Shown here one piece after another: positions 13,656-27,301 of a stretch of 64,000 nt of DNA. This stretch comes from Aquilaria yunnanensis. Its lineage: Eukaryota > Streptophyta > Magnoliopsida > Malvales > Thymelaeaceae. A program made the translations under genes and the position numbers. The notes below the pieces were generated by a model. It ran no database searches. It was given only the letters and a program-made list of their open reading frames with translations, and had not been told where the DNA came from. The first letter of the stretch is position 1. Every line of letters begins with the position of its first letter. The stretch spans positions 4,032,501 through 4,096,500 of the forward strand of contig CM077599.1 in NCBI GenBank assembly GCA_039654915.1. The letters run 5' to 3'.

Positions 13656-14149
13656 ATTATTTTTTCCAAATAATTTACATCTTTCTATTATAATAAAATA
13701 AAATTTAAAAGTTTAGATTTTAAAATTAATTATAATTTATATAATATACATTTTTTTTAAAAATAAAACAGAGGTGAATAACTCGAGAATGGAGCCTATA
13801 TCAGTGGCGGTGAAGGCAGTGTAGAGGGGAGGCGGTGTTCTTAAAAGAGGTGAAGACTTTAAACAAAGATAGTGCCCTAAGTGGATGAGTCAAAACATAT
13901 TGACCAAACCACTACACTTCAGTATATAGATTATCTGGGTAATTAGGTCATTCATATACTGCTCATTCTCCCCTTTGGGCCGTGCGCTAGAAAATACTAC
14001 AACTTTGGGGCCTGCCCCAAATCCGTGTACCAAACACAACAGGCAGATTTTTAAGAAAGTCGTGACGTGAGTGAGAAAAACACATGATTTCAATTTATCA
14101 GTATAAAATAAAAAAAGACATTTGAAATGTTTCAAAGACGCGATACGAA

Positions 14150-14353
14150 CACGTGACCGAAATTTCTTTCAGAGGAATATAGTGCACTGCTGCTAATGCT
14201 CTAAGGGCCCACAACCGACCGCACTTGCCAGCGATGATAGCCGTAAATCGCCCGTGTGATTCCAAATCCTACGGTCCAGCCTCACGCTGGTCGGCAGCAC
14301 TACATTATCGGATCCTGCAGCCACCACCGTCCGACGCGGAAATGTCCCACGTG
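14150..14353. promoter_or_regulatory. Two G-boxes (CACGTG) in the OPR3 upstream region
   Basis: Perfect CACGTG palindromes lie at 14150-14155 and 14348-14353, about 335 and 135 bp before the OPR3 start codon. G-boxes are the core sites of MYC2-type bHLH factors, which drive jasmonate-responsive genes. Their position before a jasmonate biosynthetic gene fits the known positive feedback loop. Binding itself is inferred. Confidence 0.6.
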
Positions 14354-14486
14354 CTCATTTCCTCACTCTGCTGCGTAGCTATATGTTATCGAATCGGAGA
14401 TTGTGTCCAAGTTCTAAGTTGAAACACGATCGCGTGAAAGATCCTGGTCGTCTCCAGACATCGGATCGAGTTTCACTGGATCATCG

Positions 14487-16948
<2,462 letters not shown>

Positions 16949-17291
16949 TCAAAGCATTATGTGATGAATCTGATTGTAATTGATGGGTGGTGTTTAAGCT
17001 AACTAGTGAGGTTAAGTGAGCTTATCGGTTGATATTATGTCCCAAGGAACAGGTATTTTTTCAAGACCGTGCATCTGATTCAAGTGACGCGAGACTTAGT
17101 TTTGTTTGTGCTACTAGGCACTGCAGCAGCGTTCATGTAACATCATGTAAGATGTGCCTACATTTTAAATTGGCTTTATTCGATGTGAAATTTTATTTAC
17201 TCTGCCTGTCTCTCTCTGAGTCCCCTTCAAGCAGACCCATAAATTAAGGACCATATATCACACAGTACGACTCTAGGAGCTAACGCCAACC
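16949..17291. other. OPR3 3' UTR and short spacer
   Basis: T-rich sequence after the OPR3 stop, followed by a short spacer up to the first germin-like copy. The polyadenylation point is not obvious. No separate gene is supported. Confidence 0.5.
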
Positions 17292-17862
17292 ATGAATAAG
17301 CAGCTGCTTCTTCTCATCATCTTCTCTGCAATGCGGAGCTTACAGGCCTCCAGTTCCCGGGCATCTCCTGCAAGAGCCTTCAAAACGTCTCTTGAGATGA
17401 CTTCGGTTTTTCTGGCCTTGCTGGTGCTGGCAAGTGGCAATACCTCAATCCCTGGGCCTATGTGGGCCAACTGAGGGGTGTCAATTGGCTAGGCGTTTCT
17501 ATGGCTCCTTTGGAGACGGCCGTTGGGGAGCTGTGCCCTTGCACTCACACCCTCGAGGCTCAGGCTCCGAGATACTCTTCCTCTCCCACGTCGATATAAG
17601 AGCTGGCTTCCCATCTTCATCAGCCAACAAAGTCTACACCAAAACCCTCAAACGGAAGACATAAGGGTGTTCCCTTAAGGGTCGCTTCACTTCCAAGTAA
17701 ACTCAGGTAACTCATTGGTACTGGCTTTTCAGAGCTTCAACAGTCCAAGCCCTGGTCTTCAGATGGCGGACGCCTCTACTTTGTTTGCGCATGGCTTGCC
17801 TTCTGGCATAATTGAACAAGTTACTGATATCCACAATGGTAATCAAGCTAGAGCCAATAACT
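17292..17862 (+). pseudogene. Germin-like protein pseudogene (ABP19/20 type), copy 1
   Basis: The segment aligns in pieces to the intact copy at 21783. It has a leucine-rich signal-peptide-like start (MNKQLLLLIIFS), a GV-x-x-LGVSMA-like strand, the metal-site strand with a His-x-His (LHSHPRG), then ANKVYTKTL, a FP-x-GSLHFQ-like box 2, and SFNSPSPGLQ. Much of the region between signal peptide and barrel is missing or unrecognisable. Stop codons and frame changes interrupt it, including a TGA just after the N-terminal part and a TAA after the ANKVYTKTL segment. The C-terminal helix is cut short after IIEQVTDI. It is a decayed member of the local GLP cluster and should not produce a functional oligomer. 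Confidence 0.85.
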
Positions 17863-17925
17863 TGCTCCATTGTTGATTTGTTGTGTCATCGGGCAAACAG
17901 TTGACCGTGTGGTTGTGATACTAGT

Positions 17926-18446
17926 TAGCGGTAATCATTCAGTTTACTTGGTTTAAACTGAACTGAATTAATTGGTTTATTCAGTTTTCAATTTTGCATG
18001 ATAAGAAACCAAATAGACTAAATTAGCATCTAAAACTGAATCAAACCATTTCGGTTCAATTTTGGTTATAAACCAAACTAACCAAAAAAAATTGGAGTAG
18101 GATTATATGAGAGAGAATAAGAGAGAGGCCTTCTTTTTCCTTCCATATTCCATTTGAGATAGAAGATTTATTGTCCATGGGAAAAAAAAAACAAGAATCC
18201 AAGCTAATTTTGGTTGATCTATAAGTTATTGTCCATGAAAAAAAATGCAAAAAATGTAATAATAAAAAAGTCGGTTAATTTGGTAATCGAATTAACTAAT
18301 ATCCAAAATTAAAACTGAACAAAAATTGAATTTTTTGTTATTCATTTAAACCAAAACTAAATTGAATTACTGAATTGACTGAACCGAATTATGAAATTAT
18401 TTCAATTTTTATTTTTTTTATTTAAACTGAATACTGATCACCTCTA
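17926..18446. mobile_element. Possible hAT-type MITE
   Basis: The ends are weakly inverted (left TAGCGGTAATCATTC; reverse complement of the right end TAGAGGTGATCAGTATTC), and the interior is rich in AAACCAAA / TTTGGTTT / CAGTTT motifs. It resembles the clearer element at 56834-57359 in ends and composition. The flanking 8-mers match only partly, so the call is tentative. Confidence 0.4.
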
Positions 18447-19900
18447 ATATCGGTAGCTTGTTCAATAAAAAAAGTTGAACAACGGTGGTAACTATCTATT
18501 AATGTTGGTCCATCTAGTTCAAGTTTTCTATTGATTTTGAGTATAAAAAAGGTTTAGACAAGAGTTAGTGTTGTCCTTGACACTGTTGTGGCTAGATGAG
18601 AGTTGAGACCACCTGAGAAGTCTCGTGAGAGTGCCAATTACTTCTTGTTCGCCTTCAATTGTTGAAGAACAAATAGGCAACAAGGAAATATAGTAAAAAC
18701 AGGGATGGATTCATGGCTTTTAGGGATTTTAATTAGATAACATATAAATTACTTGTAAGGAGGGTACGGGCTGGTTCAGGAATGATAGACCCTTAAACCC
18801 AGACCATCCTCGTACTATATAGATATATCTGCAAAAATTACTTTAACCTTGGCCAAAACTTGCACAGTTATACAGAGCCTATATTATGGAGGAAAGAGCT
18901 TTGGTGAGATTTAAGGATATTCATTATTTGGATAAAACAGATGAATAATCCAAATTGATTATTTATATTTGATAAAATAGTTCATTTTTTTTTGTTTTAA
19001 ATTGATTCAAAACTGAATTTCATATGCGGTTATCGGATTAATTACTAGTTTTTAACTTAAAACTGAACAACCAAATAAACTAAAAAGTAATACATACTCT
19101 CTCAGTCTCATTTTTGTTTTGGATAAAACATTTTGGTTTGGCATGAAGATTAAAAAAGATGAATTTTTTTTTTTGTGTTCTTTTCATTTTTATCCTTCAC
19201 TTTGCACACGTAAATTAAGAAATGTGTAAAAAGTTAGTATTGAGATGATAGTTGAAGGGTAATATGATAAGGTAATTTATTAAATGTGAAAATATTGTAG
19301 AGTTTTGGGACGACTCAAAATAGAATATCTTGCATATTTTTTTGGACAAATGACATATTTTACAATTTTATTCTCAGCTACCCTACATATGCAAAAAAAA
19401 AAATTCTCTAGTTTTAGATAGATGTTATGAATCAATTTTTAAATTTAGATATAGAATGTAACTTTATAAATTTTAATCATATTCTTTCAATTTTTATTTT
19501 GTTTTTCCAATTACTATGTTCTTAGTTTCAATAAAGAATAATGAAATTATAGAAAATGAATAAACTAAATTATTACTTAGATGGTTCATTAAAAAACAAA
19601 TAAACTTAATTATAATTCAAATTATTCAGATTGATTTCAAATCATTCAAATCAATTTTATATCAACCGAAAATTGATCACGTTAATTTTGTCCGGACTGG
19701 TAAAGGGGTCCAAACGAACACCCTGGTTCAATTTGCTTGTAAAGATAATATGGGCTAAGTCAAGACCCACAGAGGAGCGAGGCCCAAAACGTCAGTGTGA
19801 TGACTGATGAGCTGATGGTGGGGTTTGAAATCAAAAGCTTATACGACCTTCAATACAAAGTTTTAATATTGTTATTGTAACTTGTAAGGAGTATATTTAG

Positions 19901-20380
19901 GGTAAATGGCACTATTGGTCCCCAAACCTTTAGTTTCTATTAAAAATGAGTCCTCAACCTCTGTTACATGGTAAATTGATCCTAATTTATAATTTGTTAG
20001 ATATTAGTCCTACAGAAACCCAATTTATAAAGAGAAAACCATCAATTAATTTAAAAATAATAATAATATGACATTGATGGATTTGTTGAAAATTAGTTAC
20101 TCTTAATAACTATTTGACATCAATATTTTAAATTTTAATTTAAATTATTTGTTAACTGTTTTCATATTAAATCAAATTGTACTTGTAATTTTTTAATAGT
20201 TAGTGAGTCATTTAAATTATCAGTTTTTTCTCTATGTAAATAAGATCTCTATGACTGTCTAGGATTAGAGACCAATATACAACAAATTATAAAGATTTGT
20301 AACCAATTTGCTATAAAATGGAGATTGATGACCAATTTACAATGTCAATAAAAGGTTTGGAACCAATGGTACTATTTACG
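19901..20380. mobile_element. Short inverted-repeat element (MITE-like)
   Basis: The left end GGTAAATGGCACTATTGGTC and the reverse complement of the right end (CGTAAATAGTACCATTGG) match in most positions. Inverted similarity continues inward (CCAAACCTTT; AAATTG-type blocks). There is no coding capacity. No convincing target duplication was found, so the superfamily is open. Confidence 0.55.
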
Positions 20381-21341
20381 CATATACCTTACCTTTCAAA
20401 TTATAAGCATCCAAAAGGTATACTATACTTCATATCATTACCAGTTTTGCAATGCAAAACTCTGGATCTTTCATTTGCAGATGAGAAACAATAAAAAAGA
20501 ACTTTCCTACATTTATTCATTTCTAAGTTAAATGAGTTATAATTTGATGGATATATTGAAATTAATTGTATAACCAATAGTTGATAATTCACAAAATATG
20601 AACATGAAGCATATATATAGCAGAGAAATAATTTTATTGAAAGTGTTTGATTTATTTGGAGACAACAAAAATTTGAGACATGTCAGCCATTAATCATTAT
20701 GGAAATGATGAAAGCATATATAGCTTAAGATGTGTGAATTCCAAATTCTTGAGTGAGATTTGTGCTCCAGCAGTTTTTGTATATGGAGAAAGGAAACAAG
20801 TTGATAATCAGAAGTAATCCAAGCGAGGGACCTTAAATAATTTACCTTGATTATTAGGGACGGTCTGAGCTGTTGAAGCAAAGAAAGTCTACATCTGGTA
20901 GACTACAGATTTTGGGTCCTCTGGCCCTAACCGGACGTATGAATGAAATGCCCCAGAAGATGGGGAATTCATGCAGTCCACAGATTCCATCTTTGGATAA
21001 CATTTAGGGGTAAGAGTGGCCAGCAGAGGCAGAGGCTTCTATTAGCTGTCAAAATGTCTTGTTCTATTACCATCCCCATGTGCTTTAGGGGCCACTTTTG
21101 ATTTTTTTTCCCCCTTAATTACCGCTCCTGTGATCGGCTCTGCTAGCTGCAAAACCTCGTACGTCAAGTTACTACTTTGAACGAAATATGTGCTAGCTAA
21201 CCAATTCTTGACTGTAATATATTCAGATAGATAAATTCAATAAGTATTAATTACCATTGGTTTTTCTTTCAATTAGGTTAGTCCGCATTAATAACTTCCG
21301 ATGCAAGATTATATATATTCACTGCTCATAAATTAATCTAG

Positions 21342-21342
<1 letters not shown>

Positions 21343-21381
<39 letters not shown>
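21343..21381. repeat. (TA)n microsatellite
   Basis: An uninterrupted TA run lies about 0.4 kb upstream of the intact germin-like gene. Confidence 0.95.
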
Positions 21382-21384
<3 letters not shown>

Positions 21385-21711
21385 ATGGTTAAATCCATGT
21401 TTAATGTGTGCATGCTGAAACATGCACATATAAATGGATGGAGCTGGCCATTAATTCATTTCATGAACAGTTAAATTAACAGCTACGGCATGTGTGTAGA
21501 AAATTAAGGAAATTAAAGATGATGAGAAGCATAATACATATTGGTAGATATTCTATAAATTAATATGCCTCTGCATGTCAAACCAAAAGAACATCTTTGT
21601 TGCTTTCTGCGAAAAGGTTCATATCCGTGCGTCACAGCTCAAACAATGTCGTTTCTGGTGTTCAAATTCACCACTTGCAAATTGCCTCAAAACACCCGTC
21701 TCCTGCTTCTA

Positions 21712-21720
21712 CATATATAT
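21712..21720 (+). promoter_or_regulatory. Probable TATA box of the intact germin-like gene
   Basis: CATATATATGG lies about 65-70 bp before the ATG at 21783, a normal distance for a short plant leader. It is inferred from position and sequence only. Confidence 0.5.
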
Positions 21721-21782
21721 GGAGCTAGCACACCCGAAAGGTAGGACTAGGAGATCAGCTAGCTAGTTCTAACCACATATAT

Positions 21783-22418
21783 ATGAAGCTGCTTCTTCTC
21801 TTTTACCTCGTTTCTCTCTTCTTCGCCTCTTCACATGCAGCGGTGCAGGACTTCTGCGTTGGAGACCTGACAGCCTCGGAAACCCCTGCAGGCTACTCTT
21901 GCAAGAAGGCTGGTGCAGTCACTGTGAATGACTTCGTTTTCTCCGGACTGGGTGTTGCTGGCAACACCTCCAACCTTATCAAAGCAGCAGTAACACCGGC
22001 GTTCGCAGCCCAATTCCCCGGCGTCAACGGGCTAGGCATTTCCCTGGCTCGTTTGGACCTGGCCGCTGGAGGGGTTGTGCCAATGCACACGCACCCCGGG
22101 GGGTCGGAAGTGCTGCTTGTGGTCCAAGGATCCATCTGTGCTGGTTTCATTTCCTCATTGGCCAATAAAGTCTACTACAAAGCCCTCAACAAGGGTGACA
22201 TAATGGTGTTCCCTCAGGGGTTGCTTCACTTCCAAATAAATTCAGGTAAAAGTCCAGCACTGGCCTTTGTCAGCTTCAGCAGTCCAAGCCCTGGTCTTCA
22301 GATCACAGACTTCGCCTTGTTTGGAAATGACCTGCCGTCTGACATTATCGAACAAGTTACTTTCCTGGACGATGCTCAAGTCAAGAAGCTAAAAGGCGTC
22401 CTCGGAGGAACGGGTTAA
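21783..22418 (+). CDS. Germin-like protein, ABP19/ABP20 type (secreted cupin)
   Basis: Single-exon gene, 211 aa, the usual GLP length. Residues 1-19 form a signal peptide ([19 protein letters not shown]), so the mature protein is predicted to enter the apoplast. Cys25 and Cys40 are the conserved N-terminal disulphide pair, and N61-T-S is a potential N-glycosylation site. Germin box 1 carries the metal ligands His102, His104 and Glu109; box 2 ([11 protein letters not shown]) carries His149. All four ligands of the manganese site are present. The sequence most resembles the ABP19/ABP20 'auxin-binding' germin-like subgroup. Family members form hexamers and some show superoxide dismutase activity, but substrate and function here are inferred. 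It is the only intact member of a three-copy cluster: a decayed copy lies 4 kb upstream and a split one lies beyond the transposon block. Confidence 0.92.
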   Translation: MKLLLLFYLVSLFFASSHAAVQDFCVGDLTASETPAGYSCKKAGAVTVNDFVFSGLGVAGNTSNLIKAAVTPAFAAQFPGVNGLGISLARLDLAAGGVVPMHTHPGGSEVLLVVQGSICAGFISSLANKVYYKALNKGDIMVFPQGLLHFQINSGKSPALAFVSFSSPSPGLQITDFALFGNDLPSDIIEQVTFLDDAQVKKLKGVLGGTG

Positions 22419-23104
22419 GAGCTTTAGACATAAAAATTTGCCCTAACTGCGTGCGCAGCAATTAATATATATTTATGTCTTTTTCCGTTCGTTTGTTACC
22501 TTTAGTAGCTTATTATTCGGTAATAATAAGAGTCAAGTATGGCCAGTTACCGTATTCATTGATGCAAGTGCACACCAATTGATGACTCTTTTTCCCAACA
22601 CCTTCTTCTAATTTTACTTTTTCTCCAGACCTATTGCCGTACGTACCAAGAAACACAAAATCAATATTACACGAATTAAATTGAAGGCAGCATCTTTCTT
22701 CATACCAAGTCGCTTGGATCTGGGTTTCAGAGACCAAGACAGACAGAATCGATCGGGTCCATTAAAAAGGAGGGACAGAAACAAAAAATAATAATAATAA
22801 AAGAAACAGAAACATTTTTTTTTTTTATTTTCCGTTGCTGGTAATATTGATTTTTGACGAACCCAGGAAAGCAAAACACTTTCTTCGTATAATTAAGAAC
22901 CATTTTATTGTTGCCGAGATGAGCTCTTTTGGAGCATAACCAAAAACAAAAATGATTGGCCAAAAAGCCCTGGTTGTTGTTGTTTCCTTTTCCCTTCTTT
23001 TATTTCATAATCATTACTATTTCTACATTTTTTTTATTCTAATCAATTAGTAGAATTTTTTTATGGTTTGCGTTTATCTTTTTTAGCATATATAGGGGAA
23101 ATTA

Positions 23105-23299
23105 GTGCACATTAAAGGGTTGAGATTTTTGTAGGGACGGAATTGTAAACTTATTTAGGTCTACATATAAATAAACACCGCGCCCAAGCTCCACTTAAAT
23201 AAGTTTACAAATATGTCCTCACAAAAAACTTAAAAATTTCAGACTTCCACCAAAAAGTCGTAAGACATATATATATAATCCCAATCCTTTAATGCGCAC
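23105..23299. mobile_element. Foldback/MITE-like inverted repeat
   Basis: The ends GTGCACATTAAAGGGTTG and, in reverse complement, GTGCGCATTAAAGGATTG match in most positions. The inner arms TGTAAACTTATTTA and its complement also pair. About 195 bp, non-coding. No clear target duplication. Confidence 0.6.
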
Positions 23300-23659
23300 A
23301 AAAAAAAAACATCTATTTTTTTTATATCACTCTTGCTTCATCTACTTAAAATGTTCGTCGATTTTGGAATAATGTCTCAAGTTGTCGAGTTCATCTTTCT
23401 TCCTCAACTGGGCTCTTAAAAAATGGCTAAAAACCAAGTCATTAGATTTTTTGAAGCAGATGCAAGCGTACTTAGAACAATTAGGAGAATTCCCCCCAGA
23501 GGTATAAATAATATCAGTGATAGCCAGAATGCAAAATATAACTTAAAACAACCTATTTAAGTGTAGCAAAAAATCTAAATCTAAAATTAAAAAAGAGACG
23601 CGAAAATTTTAGGACGCTCGAACTTTAATCTCTTAGATACTGTACAAAAAAATGGAAAT

Positions 23660-23680
23660 CCCCCCCCCCCCCCCCCCCCC
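23660..23680. repeat. C21 homopolymer
   Basis: An uninterrupted run of 21 C. Runs of this kind are unusual in such AT-rich DNA and can also mark assembly or sequencing uncertainty. Confidence 0.9.
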
Positions 23681-25242
23681 AAAGCTCTGATAACTCCTAC
23701 ACGTTGAAATTCCTTGCAAAAAACGATTTTACAATAACAATTCTAACAATAATGTAAAAGTTATGGCCTTCAGAAGTCCATCTTTATGTACATTTTAGTT
23801 TGTTCTCCTCAATTCATCCCGATTGGCTCAATCAATGAACTCTTTTGCAATACATTCATTTTTCCAATTATAAATTTTTACTCCAAATATTTAAAAAATT
23901 TATTTTGATTCTTAATGAATTATCCAGAACTTTCACACTTATCCATTATATTAGCCTCTTTCTAGAATCCGAATTTAGCATGACTATTTTGCTAATCAAA
24001 TTAAAAAGGGGAGGATGCCCCGCAGCTTCAAAAACACTCGGTGGAGCTCGGGTGTTTGAACCCCACATTTGCTAGTGGCCTTTCAGGGTCTCGAAAAACA
24101 CAAGCATCCTCATTTCCGTTAGATATATATATGTAATATCAATCCTATATACTTATAAAAATATTTTTGAGTAATAGGAAAAAAAAAAAAACGAGCAAGA
24201 GGACCAAGAAGACCCATGGGTAGGGTGGGTAGGACCACTGAAAATCTTTTAAATAACAGGTGCCATATATATATATAATTCTGCATCAATTAGTATTATT
24301 TGATCATTGTCAAACTATTCAACAAGCCAACTTATAGTATCGTTAAAGAAAAAAAGAATTGAGATGTAATCAGTATATTAGTTTGGAAAATTTTTATGTG
24401 CACCTGGTTTTCCTATACATCCGGACATAACCTACTTTCAAGTGGTTTCCAGAAATTACATTTACCCTTAGTTAAAACCATATTTTAAGGAATTGTTCAT
24501 TGTTTTTTGCGATTTCGTTTCTATTAGTACGGTTGCGTTTTGGTTTTTCCAATTTTAGCTGATCTTTTTTTTTATTTTGAATAAGGAAAAGTGTGATTGG
24601 TGATGGCTTGTCATGGCACATTTTTGTTCTGTGACAGCTTTTTGTGTTTTCAAATCTGAATTTCGAGCTTGTTGATGGAGAGATAGAAGGTATTGTTTGT
24701 TTTGTTTGACATTCTTCTTCCATAATTTTTGTGTTTTTCAGTCTTCGATTGAGATTAATTTGTTGTTCGATCTTGTTTTATATTTTAGATCTGGATTTCA
24801 AGCTTCTTTTATTTGATGGATCATGCTCTTGGTTTTGATTTAAATGCTCCTCCATCTGATATTCTGCAAAATGCATATTCATTATTAAGTGAAGGTTAAA
24901 CGTACATATAATCTCTTCTTTCTTGAATTGAAATTTTGGTTTTATTTCATATGTTGTGATGGTTTAATTGACATTTTTGTGGTTGTAGACAGTACTAGAG
25001 TAGTTCCTAGTAGTTTAGACTTTGATATCGATATTAAGTATTTGGTTGCAGCTGACCATTCATCTTTTGTTCGGTGTGCTAGAGGATTGAGCGACTATCA
25101 TCTCACATACTTGTTTATCCCCTATTTGTGGGATAAACTTATCGCACCAAAACGAAAGGATTAGATTTCAGGGATGAGATGGGGAGCAAACCTGAAAATA
25201 TGCTATAACATAGAAACAAAAAATTAATGCACAATGTTTGAT

Positions 25243-25243
<1 letters not shown>

Positions 25244-25284
<41 letters not shown>
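25244..25284. repeat. (GA)n microsatellite
   Basis: An uninterrupted AG/GA dinucleotide run in intergenic DNA. Confidence 0.95.
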
Positions 25285-25287
<3 letters not shown>

Positions 25288-27296
25288 CATTTATATGTAT
25301 ATTTGATTAGTTTCTATAAATAAAAACATACCTATAACACACACTTGCATTTACATGTGTATGCATATGATGTATCTAGTATTTTACACTACATAAAATA
25401 CATTTTTGTTTATATTAGATTTTTTTATAACATTATATGAATATGTTTGGGTGAAATTATTCTGTGTCATATTAAGATTAATATACATTACATACATACA
25501 TATGTATATGCATATTACATTATATAAAATTACAGTTGTGTTGGTATTAAAATTTTTATAATTATATGATTTTATTTATATACATATAAATTAATATATA
25601 TATATCTGGTTTATTAAAAAATATATATAATAAAAATAAAAATATAGTGTATATATATATTTATTATACATACAGATATTTATACAGTATATGTTGTTTT
25701 GTGTGCACCCAAAAATAGGATGAGATATATATGGTAAGATCCCATCCTAGACATCCTATCTCATCCTTCATCCCATCCCAGGTTATCCTAGTAACCAAAC
25801 GAGGTTGAAATGCCCTAGAAGTTGGGAAATTGATGATACATTCCATAAATTTCATCTACAAATAACATTTAGAGTGATGGATGGAAAAGGTAACATACTA
25901 AGACTTCTGCTAGCTGTCAAAATGTTTTGTTATATGTTATTACCTCAAGTTATAGAAATCAAGATTCTACTTAGAATTGCTTTTGTCTTCGACTCTTCAT
26001 AGAATCAAATTGAATAGAAAGATTTTACAAATGAAGAAAAACTGAAGAAGAGAAAAAGTTTGGTGGTCATTAGGGAAAACTGTAACTATATATACAAGTC
26101 ATTTGAATGTTTTGAATGCATATTTTGATTGTGTGAAGGCATAAATGTAAAAATGAAAAAAAAAAGTAAGGAGTTGTTAGGAGGACAAATTGTACTTAAA
26201 TATGCTATTTTTTTATTGTGATTGTAATTTTTCATTATATGAGGGCTTAAATATAATTCTATACTAAAATTCCAATGTTATATAATTCTATAATTTTATG
26301 TTTGACTAGTACAATTCCATGATTACACCCGCCTGAATGGTTTTGATGTGATTCGGATAATTAGTTATTCCTAGCTTTCAGATTATAAAGTTGTGAAATG
26401 ATCTAAACTGCGAATAATAAATTTGGCAACTACTTACTTTTGTAACTCCCCTTGCCTGCATATGTTAAGGTTAGTGTCGAGAACACCAATACCCCAGCAA
26501 CAGCACCTACTGCTACACATACTCTGTTCTTAAACTTAGTAGTATAGAGAATTGCAGCTCCTATTGCAACTGTTGGGGCTCGAGGTCTTCTTCCACCTCA
26601 CTCTTGCTCTCTTTTGTGGCCCCACCTGACCTAAGGGCCTTTTATGAGGGCCTTTTTGCTTGCTGTAACATTTCCTATTAACAAAAAAAAAAAAAGAATT
26701 TTAGCAACTGTGCTATTACCAGCTCTCGGAGCATCCCTCCCCATCCCATGGACTTTAGGTGCCACATTTCCCTTTTTTTCTTAGTTACCTGTGCTGTTAC
26801 AATCCTCACCAGTATTCTTGGACTTTTATTCCCTGATTCAACTTGACTTTATTGGTTGTAGATGAGTCGACTAACACCACTAAAAATGAGACTTTTTCCA
26901 ACTGTCATTTCCAACAGCTTGTCGTTGGAAATTTTGAAGTTTCCAACGTGAGGCCGTTGGAAACAAGGCAATGGTAATCAATGCATTGGAAGTTCAGTTT
27001 CCAACAGCCCAGGTGAGAGCCATTGGAAATTCCAACGGCTGTAATTAATTTCCAATTGCCAAGGCAGTTGGAGCCGTTGGAATTTTTTTTTTAGTATTTT
27101 TTATTCCTATGATGTTTATTCTAATGCTTTTCTTAAAAATATTATAGATTTTTTTATATTTTAATATATATATATATATATTACCTAATAATATTGTAGA
27201 TTTTATAATATGACAAAGAAATTATATCTTAAATTTACAAAATAAAAATCAAAAGCAAAAACTATGAATAAGCAGAAAACTTACAAAAATAGAAAA

Positions 27297-27301
27297 ATAC
27301 A
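27297..27301. repeat. Target-site duplication of the retrotransposon (left)
   Basis: ATACA immediately before the left LTR; the same five bases follow the right LTR at 52851-52855. It defines the insertion boundaries exactly. Confidence 0.9.

Larger units (their letters stand above)
9991..14140. other. AT-rich intergenic spacer upstream of OPR3
   Basis: No supported gene. It contains an imperfect direct duplication of about 170 bp (about 12595-12930), an exact-looking 65-bp tandem duplication (13526-13655), and short A/T and AAT runs (for example near 13357). Short open frames here are scattered, AT-biased and lack recognisable domains. Confidence 0.6.
18447..21700. other. Intergenic spacer and distal GLP promoter
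   Basis: AT-rich and without a supported gene. It includes a probable MITE at 19901-20380 and a (TA)n run at 21343-21381. The stretch 20935-21150 is also partly matched at about 25808-25960 and 26700-26800. It is therefore a conserved upstream block of the GLP cluster. Confidence 0.5.
22419..26874. other. Intergenic spacer between the GLP gene and the CACTA insertion
   Basis: AT-rich with simple repeats. It includes a foldback at 23105-23299, a C21 run at 23660-23680 and (GA)n at 25244-25284. A short open stretch on the minus strand (about 26440-26580) could encode a hydrophobic peptide but cannot be assigned. The parts at 25808-25960 and 26700-26800 resemble the upstream region of the intact GLP gene and probably represent the promoter of the third, split GLP copy. 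Confidence 0.5.

Noticed and set aside
24889..25164. 91-aa open frame in the spacer left of the CACTA element
   Set aside because: No recognisable domain, no homologous context, AT-rich surroundings; cannot be supported as a gene.
26440..26650. Minus-strand hydrophobic peptide that could be an exon fragment
   Set aside because: The frame changes within the stretch and I cannot assign it to any family; noted only as spacer content.
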